Counted from the stretch's first letter, positions 19,214 to 30,110 are shown. The stretch is DNA of 64,000 bases from Actinomycetospora callitridis (GCF_028737265.1 NZ_JAQZAK010000003.1:372001-436000), one strand, 5' to 3'. Numbers and translations: made by a program. Notes: a model not told the origin generated them from the letters alone.

Positions 19214-20464
19214 CTACACCGGCAGCCCCAGACCCCGGGCGATGAGCATCCGCTGCACCTCCGACGTGCCCTCGCCGATCGTGAGGATGCGGGCATCCTG
19301 GTAGTGCCGGGTGACGGCGGTGTCGGCCATGAAGCCGTAGCCGCCCGCGACCTCGGTCGCCAGGTACGCCGCCTTGTTCGCCGCCTCCGAGGCCACGAGC
19401 TTCGCGGTGGCCGCCTCCTTCGCGATCGGCAGGCCGTGGTCGTACTTCCACGCGCCGTCGTAGGTCATCACCCGGGCGGTGGCGGCCAGCGCGGCGATGT
19501 CGGCCACCTGGAAGGCCACCCCCTGGTGGCCCCCGAGTGGCGTGCCGAACGAGGTGCGGTCGGCGACGAAGCGCCGGGTGTCGTCCAGGCACCCGAGGGC
19601 CAGGCCCGTGCTCATCGCGGCGATCGGGAACCGGGCCCAGGTGAGGAACCCGAGCGCCTCGCGGTACCCCCGCCCCTCTTCGCCGAGCAGGGCGGAGCCC
19701 GGGACCCGGACCTCGTCGAAGAACAGCGGGTGGGTGTCGGACGACCGCCACCCGAGCTTCGCGTAGGGCGCGCCGACGGTGACGCCCGGCGCGTCGAGCG
19801 GCACGAGGAACGCTGAGACCGGACGGCGGGACCGGCCGTTCGCACCCGGCGCGGCGTCGCCCGTGGCGGCGAAGAGGATCACGTAGCGGGAGAACGGGGT
19901 GCCCGAGTTCGTGATGAACTGCTTCGACCCGGAGATCACCCAGTCGCCGCCGTCGCGGCGCGCCGAGGTGGCGATGTTGCCGGCGTCGGAGCCACCCGTG
20001 GGCTCGGTGAGGCCGAAGGACACGAAGGTCTCCCCCGTGCACGCCCCGGGCAGCACCTCACCCAGCAGGTCCTCGCGGCCGTCGGCGAGGTGGGCGAGCA
20101 GGGCGACGCTGATGGCCTGGACGTGGACGGTCACGGCCAGGGAGGAGTCGACCCGGGCGAGCTCCTCGGCGGTGAGGCAGAGCGTGCGCAGGTCGGCGCC
20201 ACCGCCGCCGTACCGCTCGTCGGCGAGCAGCCCGTAGGCGCCGAGCCGGCCGGCTGCGCGGGCGAGGTCGGCGTCGAAGACCCCCGCGATGCTGCGCTCG
20301 GCCGCGCCCGGGGCGACCTCGCGCTCGCAGAACCCCCGCAACGTCGTCTGCCAGTCCCGGTGGTGGTCCTCGAGCGCCCAGGGCACCCCGTAGTCCTGGT
20401 CGTCGAGCGTGTCGGGCTCGAGCTCGGGGTCGATGCCGCTGGGACGGTCGGACGTCTGTGTCAT
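19214..20464 (-). CDS. Acyl-CoA dehydrogenase
   Basis: 416 residues, complete ACAD fold: N-terminal helical domain, FGLTEPTGGSDAGNI (flavin/substrate contact), WVISGSKQFITNSG, C-terminal QVADIAALAATARVMTYDGAW and YQDARILTIGEGTSEVQRMLIARGLGL. The Glu of IGEGTSE region and glutaryl-CoA-dehydrogenase-like DQDYGVPWALEDHHRDW start suggest a short-chain or glutaryl-type enzyme, but the specificity is not decided. ATG 20464 has AGGAG seven bases upstream. Directly follows an acyl-CoA ligase on the same strand (22 bases), suggesting activation and then dehydrogenation of one acid. Confidence 0.9.
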   Translation of the reverse strand: MTQTSDRPSGIDPELEPDTLDDQDYGVPWALEDHHRDWQTTLRGFCEREVAPGAAERSIAGVFDADLARAAGRLGAYGLLADERYGGGGADLRTLCLTAEELARVDSSLAVTVHVQAISVALLAHLADGREDLLGEVLPGACTGETFVSFGLTEPTGGSDAGNIATSARRDGGDWVISGSKQFITNSGTPFSRYVILFAATGDAAPGANGRSRRPVSAFLVPLDAPGVTVGAPYAKLGWRSSDTHPLFFDEVRVPGSALLGEEGRGYREALGFLTWARFPIAAMSTGLALGCLDDTRRFVADRTSFGTPLGGHQGVAFQVADIAALAATARVMTYDGAWKYDHGLPIAKEAATAKLVASEAANKAAYLATEVAGGYGFMADTAVTRHYQDARILTIGEGTSEVQRMLIARGLGLPV

Positions 20465-20486
20465 CGCGGGCTCCTGGTCGTGGAGG

Positions 20487-22034
20487 TCAGGCGCCGGCCA
20501 CCCGACTGGCCTGCCCCGCCCAGTGCGGTTCGCGCAGGGCCTTGCGCAGCAGCTTGCCGACGACGTTCTTGGGCAGGGGGTCGTGGGTGAACTCGACGGC
20601 ACCGGGCTTCTTGTAGGACCCCAGGGCCCCGCGCACCAGCTCGGTGATCTCCGCGGCGGTGACGGTCGCGTCGGGCGCCACCCGGCACACGGCCATCGGG
20701 GTCTCGCCCCAGCGCTCGTGCGGGATCGCGAACACGGCCACCTCGACGATCTGGGGGTGGTCGGCGATCGCGGACTCGAGCTCGGCGGGCCAGATGTTGA
20801 AGCCGCCGGAGACGATCATGTCGTCCGCGCGGTCGAGCACGTAGACGTAGCCGTTCTCGTCGATCCGGCCGATGTCGCGGGTGCGGACCCATCCGTCGAC
20901 GAGGCGGGTGGCGGTGAGCTCGTCGTCGTCCCAGAAGCCGCGCATCTGGCCCTCGACCTGCGCCCAGAGCTCGCCCTCCGCGCCGAGGGGCAGCACGGTG
21001 CCCTCCTCGTCGCGGACCTCGATCCGCGCGAACGGCAGCACCTTGCCCGCGGCACGCAGCGGGGAGGACCCGGGGATGTCGGAGAACCACTCCTGCGGGG
21101 TCATCACGGTCAGCGGGACGGCCTCGGTCTGGCCGAACACCTGGTGCAGGACGTCGCCGAAGGCCGCCCGTCCGGCCAGCGCGGTGGCGTCCGTGATCGG
21201 CGCCCCGCCGACCAGCAGGCACTCCAGCGCCCCGAGGTCCCGTCCGGACCGCGACGGGTCGGCGGTGAGCATCTGCACCATCGAGGGCGGCGCGAACATG
21301 TGCGTGACGCGGTGGCGCTCCATCATCGCCAGCACCTTGGCGGGCTCGAACGCCCCGAAGAGCAGGTTGGCGCTGCCGTGCAGCCACGCCGGCAGGAACA
21401 GGTAGCCGGACGCGTGCGAGATCGGGCCGGCGTGGCCGACGACGCTGTGGTTCTGCAGGTTCGGCAGGCGGTAGTACCAGTTGCGGCAGTTCACGAGCCA
21501 GTCGTGCTGGGTGTAGCCGACGCCCTTGGGCCGGCCGGTCGTGCCCGCGGAGTGCCGGATGACGTACCAGTCGTCGGCCTCGACCCGGATCTCCGGGTCG
21601 ACGGCGGACTGCGCCGCCAGCCACCCCTCGTAGCCCTCGTCGCGCACGACCACGTGCTCCAGGCCGGCCGCGTCGTCGGCGGGGTCCTCGAGACCCTTGA
21701 CCTCGTCGGCGTGCGTCGCGTCGACGATCAGCACCCGTGTCTGCGTCTGCTCGACCATCTGCTGGTGCGCCCGGCGGGCGTTGCGCGCGTAGAGCGGGAC
21801 GCGGACCGCACCGGCGATCGCGGCGCCGAGGAACAGGTCCGCCGCACCCAGGTCGTTGTCCTCCACGCTCGCGACGCGGTCGCCGGGCCGGACCCCGAGC
21901 GCCCGCAGACCGTTGGCGGTGCGCACCCCCCGGTCCCAGGCCTCGCCGAAGGTGAGGCTCCGGCTGTCGGTGACGAGGGCCGTGCGGTCACGGTGCAGCG
22001 TCATGGCCTGGCGCATCAGGCTGGGCACGTCCAC
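20487..22034 (-). CDS. Acyl-CoA synthetase (AMP-forming, class I adenylate-forming)
   Basis: 515 residues. P-loop motif SAGTTGRPKGVGYTQ, adenine motif VFGQTEA, GELWAQ, hinge TRDIGRIDENGYVYVLDRADDMIVSGGFNI, and the catalytic Lys in KNVVGKLLRKALRE are all present. It should activate a carboxylic acid (fatty or aromatic) to its CoA thioester, feeding the acyl-CoA dehydrogenase encoded next. Confidence 0.92.
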   Translation of the reverse strand: MDVPSLMRQAMTLHRDRTALVTDSRSLTFGEAWDRGVRTANGLRALGVRPGDRVASVEDNDLGAADLFLGAAIAGAVRVPLYARNARRAHQQMVEQTQTRVLIVDATHADEVKGLEDPADDAAGLEHVVVRDEGYEGWLAAQSAVDPEIRVEADDWYVIRHSAGTTGRPKGVGYTQHDWLVNCRNWYYRLPNLQNHSVVGHAGPISHASGYLFLPAWLHGSANLLFGAFEPAKVLAMMERHRVTHMFAPPSMVQMLTADPSRSGRDLGALECLLVGGAPITDATALAGRAAFGDVLHQVFGQTEAVPLTVMTPQEWFSDIPGSSPLRAAGKVLPFARIEVRDEEGTVLPLGAEGELWAQVEGQMRGFWDDDELTATRLVDGWVRTRDIGRIDENGYVYVLDRADDMIVSGGFNIWPAELESAIADHPQIVEVAVFAIPHERWGETPMAVCRVAPDATVTAAEITELVRGALGSYKKPGAVEFTHDPLPKNVVGKLLRKALREPHWAGQASRVAGA

Positions 22035-22122
22035 GGGCCGCTCCTCGTCGTCCGACCGGGTCCGACGCGGCGGACGCTATGAGGGGCGTCGCGCCCCCAC
22101 TACCCACGAACGAGGGGACGCC

Positions 22123-22959
22123 TCAGGGCAGCAGGCCGCCCGCGCGGGCGCGGTGGACGGCCTCGCCCCGCGTCCGGCTGCCCAGCTTGGCCATCGCGGA
22201 CTTGAGGTAGGACTTGACCGTCTCGACGGTGAGCCCGAGGCGCGCCGCGACCTCGCCGTTCGCGTGGCCCACCGCCACGAGGGCGAGGACGTCGAGCTCC
22301 CGGGCCGAGAGGTGCACCGCCGGCGGGGACGCCGCCCCGGGCTGGTGCAGCCGCGCCGCGAGGGCGTCGAGCCGGGACCGGGCGGCCGGGTCGGTGGTGC
22401 CCGCCCGCGCCGCACGGAGCACCGCGTGCAGCTCGCGGGCCTCCTCGCGCGAGAGCAGGACGTCGCACCCGTCGGGACCCGGGGCGGGGTGGGTCCTCGA
22501 CGGAGCCGGGCGGACGGCGGCCCGGACCGTCGCCGCCATGCGGGCGAGGAACCGCTCGCCGAACTCCACCGGGCGCCGCATCGCGCCGTACACGGCGCCG
22601 TGGAGCGTGCCGTCGACCCGGACGGGCAGCGCGAACACCGCGCGCAGGCCCTCGGCCGACACGGCCTGGTCGAACTGGTGGGTGATGCCCGGGGCGCGGG
22701 CGTAGTCGGCGACGGCGAGCGGCCGCTCGACCGCCAGGACCTTGCCGCCGAGCCCCTGACCGACCGCGGTGACCAGGCCGTCCATGCTCCCGGCCCGCGC
22801 ACCGCTCATGTGCCCGAGGCGGAAGGTGCCGTCGCGGGCGTCGAGTGACGCGGCGAACGCCATGTCGAGGGCCTCGACCTCCGCGAGCGCCCGCACGGCG
22901 CTCGCGAGGGACGGGCTCGCCGCGGGACCGGGCACGGCGGGGACAGCAGCCACACCCAC
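22123..22959 (-). CDS. GAF-LuxR transcriptional regulator
   Basis: 278 residues. The N-terminal part (about 15-155) has GAF-like strands (LGHMSGARAGSMDGLVTAVGQGLGGKVLAVERPLAVADY ... AVFALPVRVDGTLHGAVYGAMRRPV); the C-terminal 65 residues are a LuxR helix-turn-helix (LSARELDVLALVAVGHANGEVAARLGLTVETVKSYLKSAMAKLG). Close relatives regulate adjacent aromatic or acyl-CoA degradation genes in actinobacteria. It lies upstream of, and on the same strand as, the ligase/dehydrogenase pair, which is its likely target (inference). GTG start with GGGGAGG nearby. Confidence 0.84.
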   Translation of the reverse strand: MGVAAVPAVPGPAASPSLASAVRALAEVEALDMAFAASLDARDGTFRLGHMSGARAGSMDGLVTAVGQGLGGKVLAVERPLAVADYARAPGITHQFDQAVSAEGLRAVFALPVRVDGTLHGAVYGAMRRPVEFGERFLARMAATVRAAVRPAPSRTHPAPGPDGCDVLLSREEARELHAVLRAARAGTTDPAARSRLDALAARLHQPGAASPPAVHLSARELDVLALVAVGHANGEVAARLGLTVETVKSYLKSAMAKLGSRTRGEAVHRARAGGLLP

Positions 22960-22982
22960 CTCCCCGAGCCCGGACCGGGCAG

Positions 22983-23002
22983 ATCGATGCTAGGTCATCG
23001 AT
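22983..23002. promoter_or_regulatory. Palindromic operator candidate upstream of the GAF-LuxR gene
   Basis: ATCGATG (22983-22989) and CATCGAT (22996-23002) form a perfect 7-bp inverted repeat with a 6-bp spacer, 24 bases upstream of the regulator start. TAGCAT on the minus strand within it could be a -10 element, so binding would affect the regulator's own transcription. Confidence 0.45.
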
Positions 23003-23033
23003 GTGGTCCGGGTCACGGATCGAGCGCCGGCGC

Positions 23034-25241
<2,208 letters not shown>

Positions 25242-25256
25242 GGCATCGAGGTTAAC

Positions 25257-25280
25257 CGCGCCCCCCGACAGCGGGGCGCG
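25257..25280 (-). terminator. Terminator between the TetR/NTF2-like operon and uvrB
   Basis: CGCGCCCC (25257-25264) / GGGGCGCG (25273-25280), perfect 8-bp stem with an 8-nt loop, placed just after the NTF2-like gene and just before the uvrB start. Confidence 0.6.
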
Positions 25281-25309
25281 ACCACGTCGGCCAGGGGGTC
25301 AGCCAGGGG

Positions 25310-25711
25310 TCAGCCGGGGCCGTCGCCGCCGCTCGCCACCCGCTGCCACGATCTCCGCAGCGGCGCGGTGTCGTAGCAGATGGTGAGCCGCGCGATGAGG
25401 TCACGCTCGTCGGTGAGCGTCACGAGGTCGACGACGTCGAACGGGGCGGGCGTGCCGTCGCCGAGCACCCAGGCGTAGTGGAAGGCCAGCGCGACCTCCC
25501 GGTCGTCCCGGGGATCGACGTAGACGCGCCGCAGCTCGGTGCTCGACGCCGACGAGTCCGCGAACAGCCCGGGGTAGAAGCGCTCGGCCGGCAGCGTCCC
25601 GTAAAGCGGGGACGCCACCTCGCCGCCCGGGGCGAAGCACGCGAGGACCGCGTCGACCGAGCCGGCGTCCAGCGCGGCCAGGTAGCGGTGCAGGACCTCC
25701 GGCGTCGTCAC
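25310..25711 (-). CDS. SnoaL/NTF2-like protein
   Basis: 133 residues: TPEVLHRYLAALDAGSVDAVLACFAPGGEVASPLYGTLPAERFYPGLFADS is the helical opening of the NTF2-like fold, followed by strands ending FDVVDLVTLTDERDLIARLTICYDT. Such proteins are polyketide cyclases, isomerases or unassigned ligand-binding proteins. GTG start overlaps the TetR stop by 4 bases, so it is coupled to the regulator. Confidence 0.8.
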   Translation of the reverse strand: MTTPEVLHRYLAALDAGSVDAVLACFAPGGEVASPLYGTLPAERFYPGLFADSSASSTELRRVYVDPRDDREVALAFHYAWVLGDGTPAPFDVVDLVTLTDERDLIARLTICYDTAPLRRSWQRVASGGDGPG

Positions 25712-26451
25712 CGGGACTCCGCACGACGCCGGGCGGCCGCCGCGAACCCGTCGAGCAGGCACCGCAGGCCGAAGTCCCAGCGCGACCCGACGGGACGGCC
25801 GGGGTCGGTCATCACCGCGGTGAGGGCGGGATAGCGATCGGCGTGGGCGGCGACGAGGTCGCGCATCGTGCTCCCGCCCGCGGGGTCGGCGGTCCACGGC
25901 CGGGTGCCGGCCGAGGCGGTCGCGAGGGTGGTGCGCAGGTGCCCGAACAGCATCGACACCGCGTCCATCCGCTCGTCGGGCGCCAGCCCGAGCGGCTCGA
26001 CGACGCGCACGGCGGCCTCGACCCAGCCGACCTCGCGGGGCCCCATCACCCGCTCGCCCACGGTGACCCACGGCAGCCACGGGTGCCTGGTCCAGACGTC
26101 CGACACCAGGCGGGCGAACTCCTCGGCCTGCTCGCGCCACGTCCCGACCAGCGCCTCCGGACCCGGCGGCTCCTCGACGGCGGCGTCGATCATGATCGCC
26201 TCGAGCTCGTCCTTGTTGGCGACGTAGCGGTAGAGCGCCATCTTGGTCAGCCCCACCTCGGCGGCCACCCGCTGCATCGAGAGCCCGGCCAGCCCGTCGC
26301 GGTCCGCCACCTCGACGGCGGCGCGCGCGATCTCGTCGAGCGTCAGCCCGCGGCGCGGGCCCCGCGTCGGCTCGTCCGGGGTCCGCCAGAGGAGAGGGCC
26401 GCCCGACCCCTGCGCCGACGCCGGGTCGTCCGTCCCGGTCGTGCTGCTCAT
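25708..26451 (-). CDS. TetR/AcrR family transcriptional repressor
   Basis: 247 residues. N-terminal helix-turn-helix (LTLDEIARAAVEVADRDGLAGLSMQRVAAEVGLTKMALYRYVANKDELEAIM) and a C-terminal ligand domain of the TetR_C type. ATG start. It is divergent from the DUF6069-VOC pair, with two palindromes in the 84-bp gap; it probably represses both directions until a small molecule binds. Confidence 0.93.
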   Translation of the reverse strand: MSSTTGTDDPASAQGSGGPLLWRTPDEPTRGPRRGLTLDEIARAAVEVADRDGLAGLSMQRVAAEVGLTKMALYRYVANKDELEAIMIDAAVEEPPGPEALVGTWREQAEEFARLVSDVWTRHPWLPWVTVGERVMGPREVGWVEAAVRVVEPLGLAPDERMDAVSMLFGHLRTTLATASAGTRPWTADPAGGSTMRDLVAAHADRYPALTAVMTDPGRPVGSRWDFGLRCLLDGFAAAARRRAESR

Positions 26452-26479
26452 CCGATCCGTCCCTTGCCTCGGCGCTCTT

Positions 26480-26513
26480 ACTGTGTCTAGCGTACACAGT
26501 GTCCGCAGGACAC
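26480..26513. promoter_or_regulatory. Two overlapping palindromes, probable TetR operators
   Basis: ACTGTGT (26480-26486) / ACACAGT (26494-26500) with a 7-bp spacer, and GTGTCC (26499-26504) / GGACAC (26508-26513) with a 3-bp spacer, both perfect, sit between the divergent TetR and DUF6069 genes. ACTGTGTC is a recurrent half-site of TetR-type operators in actinobacteria. Confidence 0.75.
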
Positions 26514-26535
26514 AGTTTCTTCAGAGGAGGTCGCC

Positions 26536-26970
26536 ATGACGCTCACCACCCCGGCCCCGACCACCGACACCACGGCCTCCCGTGGCCGTGCCGCCGTCCG
26601 GCGCCGCCGGCGGGCGCTCGGGATCGTCCTCGCCCTCGTGGTGACGCTCGCGGTGTGGCTGCTGGGCCACCTCGCGGGCGCCGACTACTGGATCACCGAC
26701 AGCCAGGGCTCCGTGCGCATCGACATGCTGGTGACCACCCAGGTCACGGTGGTGCTCGGGCTGGTCGGCTGGGGCGTGCTCGCCCTGCTCGAGCGCCTCA
26801 CCCGCCACGGCACCACGATCTGGACCGTGCTCGCCGTCGTCGTCGTGGCCGCCTCGATGATCCCGGTCGTGCTGGTCGAGGCGACCGCGGCCACGCGCCT
26901 CGCCCTCGTCGCGGTCCACCTCGCCGTGGGCGCCGTCCTCGTGCCCGCCTTCGTGCGCGCCCGCTCCTGA
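26536..26970 (+). CDS. DUF6069-type four-helix membrane protein
   Basis: 144 residues with four hydrophobic helices after a basic N-terminal stretch (RRRRRA): about 28-45, 67-85, 95-113, 118-138. The pattern and lengths fit the DUF6069 family, common next to TetR regulators in actinobacteria, function unknown. AGAGGAGG lies just before ATG 26536. Followed after 38 bases by a VOC gene; expression is presumably controlled by the adjacent TetR protein. Confidence 0.75.
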   Translation: MTLTTPAPTTDTTASRGRAAVRRRRRALGIVLALVVTLAVWLLGHLAGADYWITDSQGSVRIDMLVTTQVTVVLGLVGWGVLALLERLTRHGTTIWTVLAVVVVAASMIPVVLVEATAATRLALVAVHLAVGAVLVPAFVRARS

Positions 26971-27008
26971 CCCGACCCCGCATCACTCGACAACGCTGGA
27001 GGACCACC

Positions 27009-27434
27009 GTGCGCTCGATCTTCGTCAACCTGCCCGTCGCCGACGTCGCCACCAGCCGCGCGTTCTTCACCGCGCTCGGCTTCGGCTTCAACGAGCAGTT
27101 CAGCGACTCCAGGACCACCTGTCTCGTCATCGAGCAGAACATCTTCGCGATGCTCATGACCCCGGAGCGCTTCGGCGACTTCGTCGAGGGCGAGATCGCC
27201 GACGCGCAGAAGACCACCGAGGTGCTGGTGGCCCTCTCCGCCGACAGCCGCGAGGAGGTCGACCGGCTCCGGGCCGCGGCGCTGGCCCACGGCGGCGGGG
27301 AGTGGAAGCCGAACCAGGACCACGGCTTCATGTACGGGTGCTCGTTCACCGACCCGGACGGCCACGTCTGGGAGGCCGTGTGGATGGACCCGGCCGTCGC
27401 CTCCGGCGAGACGGCCCCGACACACACCTCCTGA
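27009..27434 (+). CDS. VOC-superfamily protein (glyoxalase/bleomycin-resistance fold)
   Basis: 141 residues: SIFVNLPVADVATSRAFFTALGFGFNEQFSD, CLVIEQNIFAMLM, GCSFTDPDGHVWEAVWMDP. This is the two-module VOC protein often annotated as glyoxalase or PhnB-like. One predicted metal ligand (GHVWE) is intact, the N-terminal one is Asn, so metal binding is unsure. GGAGG is placed seven bases before GTG 27009. Likely in one operon with the DUF6069 gene. Confidence 0.87.
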   Translation: MRSIFVNLPVADVATSRAFFTALGFGFNEQFSDSRTTCLVIEQNIFAMLMTPERFGDFVEGEIADAQKTTEVLVALSADSREEVDRLRAAALAHGGGEWKPNQDHGFMYGCSFTDPDGHVWEAVWMDPAVASGETAPTHTS

Positions 27435-27522
27435 CACACACCTCCCGACGCGCCCCGTCCCGGCACCCGCCCACCCCGTGTGGGCCGGTGCCGGGACGTC
27501 GTCGGGCACCGCCCTCGTGACC

Positions 27523-27528
27523 TAGGGT
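27523..27528 (+). promoter_or_regulatory. Leaderless-type -10 element (TAGGGT) of the first DUF402 gene
   Basis: TAGGGT lies exactly eight bases before the GTG start, with no ribosome-binding site in between. The second paralogue (28131) has the same hexamer at the same distance. Confidence 0.55.
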
Positions 27529-27536
27529 CGCCGCTC

Positions 27537-28043
27537 GTGGGCCTGCACCCTCCGAAGATCGAGACGTTCGACGTCGCCGCCGGCACGAACACCGACCCCA
27601 AGGGCTACGTGCGCGCCGTGGAGGTCTACCGCGAGGAGCCGTTCGGGCTCTACGTCAGCCGTCCGATGGTCGATCACCCGACGCTGACCCACCTGCGGTC
27701 GTGGCTGCTGCCGGCACTCGGCGTCCGGGTCACCGACTTCAGCTGGCGGCCCGGCCAGGAGCGCCAGCAGGACCACTACCTCGACATCGTCGACATCACC
27801 CGCGACGGGACGACCTGGTGGACCGAGGACCACTACATCGACCTCGTCGTGCACACCGGGGAGCGCACCGAGGTGCTCGACCTCGACGAGTTCGTCGAGG
27901 CCGTCGCGGCGGGTGTCCTCGACGCGCCGCGGGCCGAGCGCGCGCTGGGGACGAGCCACCGCACGCTCGCCGGCCTGGCGGGTCACGGCCACGACCTGGA
28001 CCGTTGGCTCGCAGGTCACGAGGTTGCCCTGACGTGGGAGTGA
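27537..28043 (+). CDS. DUF402-family protein
   Basis: 168 residues. The core DHYLDIVDITRDGTTWWTEDHYIDLVVHTGERTEVLDLDEFVEAVAAGVL is the DUF402 (FomD-like/nucleoside diphosphatase-type) beta-barrel with conserved Asp, Tyr and Lys-type positions. Members hydrolyse nucleotide phosphates or are unassigned. A C-terminal helix pair (RALGTSHRTLAGLAGHGHDLDRWLAG) follows. It lies near coaE, uvrB and polA, as is common for DUF402 genes in actinobacteria. Confidence 0.82.
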   Translation: MGLHPPKIETFDVAAGTNTDPKGYVRAVEVYREEPFGLYVSRPMVDHPTLTHLRSWLLPALGVRVTDFSWRPGQERQQDHYLDIVDITRDGTTWWTEDHYIDLVVHTGERTEVLDLDEFVEAVAAGVLDAPRAERALGTSHRTLAGLAGHGHDLDRWLAGHEVALTWE

Positions 28044-28116
28044 TCCGCGTCACGTCGTGAATGACACCTCTGCCATTCGGGTAGGGCCCGCCTCGGTGAC
28101 CCTCCATCGGGTGTCC

Positions 28117-28122
28117 TAGGGT
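28117..28122 (+). promoter_or_regulatory. Leaderless-type -10 element (TAGGGT) of the second DUF402-type gene
   Basis: TAGGGT again ends eight bases before the GTG start at 28131, in the context GTCCTAGGGTC, closely matching the paralogous promoter at 27523. Confidence 0.55.
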
Positions 28123-28130
28123 CCTGCTCC

Positions 28131-28658
28131 GTGAGCCCCGTCGTCTCCCGCCAGCTGGTCGAGGTCGTCGACATCCGTAGCGCGACCCGCACCCTCCCCC
28201 TCGCCCCGGAAGAGGTCCTCGAACAGGCCCTCGACCGATGGCAGGTCACCGAAGGTGGCCTGCGCACCACGGTCCTCAGCGCCGAGGACCCCTTCGTGCT
28301 GGCCGAGACCTGCTGGTACGTGCCCGATCACGGCCTGCGCCTGCGGCGACGCCGCCCCCGCGACACCGCCGCGGCCGACGTGACCACCGAGATCGGCGCC
28401 GTCCGCATCGACGTCGACGACGCGCGGTGGCGCTGCACCGATCTCCTGCTCGGCCTGGAGATCCTGGACGGGCGCCCGGCGCGGGTGGCTCACCACGCCG
28501 ACTTCGCCGCCGCCGTCGCGGGCGGGGTCCTCTCGGCCACCGACGCCGACGAGGCGATGAGCACGGTGCACCGGGTGCTCGGCGAGCTCGGCGAGGCCCG
28601 TCACGACCTCGACGCGTGGACGGGATCGCTGGGGATCGGGTCGCTCACCCGCTACTGA
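28131..28658 (+). CDS. Divergent DUF402-type paralogue
   Basis: 175 residues. The C-terminal third (DFAAAVAGGVLSATDADEAMSTVHRVLGELGEARHDLDAW) aligns well with the C terminus of the preceding protein, and the middle (ETCWYVPDHGLRLRRRRP ... VDDARWRCTDLLLGLEILDG) keeps strand order but has lost the W-x3-H-Y core, so it is probably not catalytic in the same way. GTG start, leaderless-type promoter. Likely arose by duplication; a structural partner of the first is possible. Confidence 0.7.
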   Translation: MSPVVSRQLVEVVDIRSATRTLPLAPEEVLEQALDRWQVTEGGLRTTVLSAEDPFVLAETCWYVPDHGLRLRRRRPRDTAAADVTTEIGAVRIDVDDARWRCTDLLLGLEILDGRPARVAHHADFAAAVAGGVLSATDADEAMSTVHRVLGELGEARHDLDAWTGSLGIGSLTRY

Positions 28659-28661
28659 TCG

Positions 28662-28690
28662 CGAGAGCCTCCGGGCACGGAGACCTCTCG
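28662..28690 (+). terminator. Hairpin terminator between convergent DUF402-type gene and coaE
   Basis: CGAGAG c CTCCG ggca CGGAG ac CTCTCG: two stacked stems (6 bp and 5 bp) around a 4-nt loop, starting three bases after the stop at 28658. Confidence 0.75.
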
Positions 28691-28721
28691 TCGTGGTCGT
28701 CCCGGGCCCGCTGAGCCCGGC

Positions 28722-29759
28722 TCAGGGCAGCGCGACCTCGGTCCGCACGGCGTCGGGGTCGGCGCGCACGCGCCGCGGGTCCTTGCGGGCGGCGTCGCGC
28801 GCCTTGACGATCCCGCGCGCCTGCTTGACCTGACGCCGGTCCTTCGCGTCGAGCACGAGGATGCGCGCCGGGCAGCCGGGGTCGGCCGAGCCGTGCCGAC
28901 CCGCGTCGACGACGGGGAACCCCGACACCTCGAGCGCCTCGGCGAGCTCGATCCCGGGACGGTCGGCCTCGACGAGGAGGTCGACGACGGCCGGCGCCGG
29001 CAGGCCGGGCACGGCGCCCGGGCCGACGTGCTCCACGCGGCGCACGGTCTCGCCCCCGGCGACGGCGACGCGGGCGGCCAGCCGCCGGCCGACGGCGGCG
29101 CGGTCCTCGGCGGGCGTCACGACGTCGGTCGGCACCTCGACGGCGCGGCGGCGCTCGACGTTCCCGGCGAACGGGACGAGCCGGGAGTGCCACAAGCGCT
29201 CGACCTGCTCGCGCAGCGCGCCCGCGGCCCCCGCGTTCTCCAGCCACACGTCGGCGGCGGCCCGACGGGCGTCGTCGTCGGCCTGGGCGGCCATCCGGGC
29301 CCTGGCGTCCTCGACGGTCATGCCGCGCGTCTCCACGAGACGGGTGACGCGGACGTCCACCGGGGCGTCGACGACGAGCACCAGCGCGAACGCCGCGCCC
29401 ATGCCGTTCTCGACCAGCAGGGGGACGTCGTGCACGAGGACCGCGTTCTCATCGGCCTCGGAGACCAGCTCGGCGGTCCGCCCGCCGATCAGCGGGTGCA
29501 GGATCCCGTTGAGCTTCTGCCTCTTGGCGTCGTCCGCGAAGACGATCTGCCCGAGCGCCGGCCGGTCGAGGGCCCCGTCCGCGTCGAGCACGTCCTCCCC
29601 GAACGCGGCGACGACCTCGGCGAGCCCGTCGGTGCCGGGTTCGACCACCTCACGGGCGATCGCGTCGGCGTCGATCACCACCGCGCCCAGTTCGGTCAGC
29701 GTCGCCGCGACCGTCGACTTCCCCGCCCCGATCCCACCGGTGAGTCCCAGCCTCAGCAC
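28722..29759 (-). CDS. coaE: Dephospho-CoA kinase with C-terminal GrpB/UPF0157 domain
   Basis: 345 residues. Residues 1-195 are CoaE: P-loop [34 protein letters not shown], and the [11 protein letters not shown] lid; this enzyme phosphorylates dephospho-CoA at the 3' ribose hydroxyl, the last step of CoA synthesis. Residues about 215-340 ([27 protein letters not shown] ... [23 protein letters not shown]) are a GrpB-like nucleotidyltransferase-fold domain, its PGLPAKPxxD motif kept as [10 protein letters not shown]. The same fusion exists in mycobacteria (Rv1631). Confidence 0.94.
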   Translation of the reverse strand: MLRLGLTGGIGAGKSTVAATLTELGAVVIDADAIAREVVEPGTDGLAEVVAAFGEDVLDADGALDRPALGQIVFADDAKRQKLNGILHPLIGGRTAELVSEADENAVLVHDVPLLVENGMGAAFALVLVVDAPVDVRVTRLVETRGMTVEDARARMAAQADDDARRAAADVWLENAGAAGALREQVERLWHSRLVPFAGNVERRRAVEVPTDVVTPAEDRAAVGRRLAARVAVAGGETVRRVEHVGPGAVPGLPAPAVVDLLVEADRPGIELAEALEVSGFPVVDAGRHGSADPGCPARILVLDAKDRRQVKQARGIVKARDAARKDPRRVRADPDAVRTEVALP

Positions 29760-29895
29760 CCCCGCAGTCTGCCCGAGCGGGGGTGGGCATCACTCGACCC
29801 GGGGTCGACACCGACCGATGCGTCACTCGTGTCACAGCCGTCACATCGCTATGGTGGCGCCTCACCAGCACCACACGCTTCGAGGAGTCGCCGCC

Positions 29896-30108
29896 GTGTT
29901 CCGTTCGCGCCGCACTGCGGGCCGTCATCGCCTCGGCGACCCCGGACTGGTCTCCTGCCGGGCCATCCCCCAGATCGCGGCCGCCCTCGCGGTGCCCGAG
30001 ATCGCCCGTCGCGGCCTGGTCGAGCGCCTGCTCGCCGGCTCCCGGCACCTGCGCCCGACCGTCGAGCGCTCCGCCTCGCGCCCGGCGCCCCGCGCCGCCG
30101 TCGCCTGA
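29896..30108 (+). CDS. Small basic protein, function unknown
   Basis: 70 residues from GTG 29896, which is preceded by GAGGAG; the sequence is Arg/Ala-rich with a predicted helix AIPQIAAALAVPEIARRGLVERLLAG. The frame is open far upstream, but the ribosome-binding site and the perfect terminator hairpin two bases after the stop support this short gene. TCACTCGTGTCACAGCCGTCACA upstream (29823 on) contains repeated TCAC boxes that could be regulatory. No family recognised. Confidence 0.5.
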   Translation: MFRSRRTAGRHRLGDPGLVSCRAIPQIAAALAVPEIARRGLVERLLAGSRHLRPTVERSASRPAPRAAVA

Positions 30109-30110
30109 CG

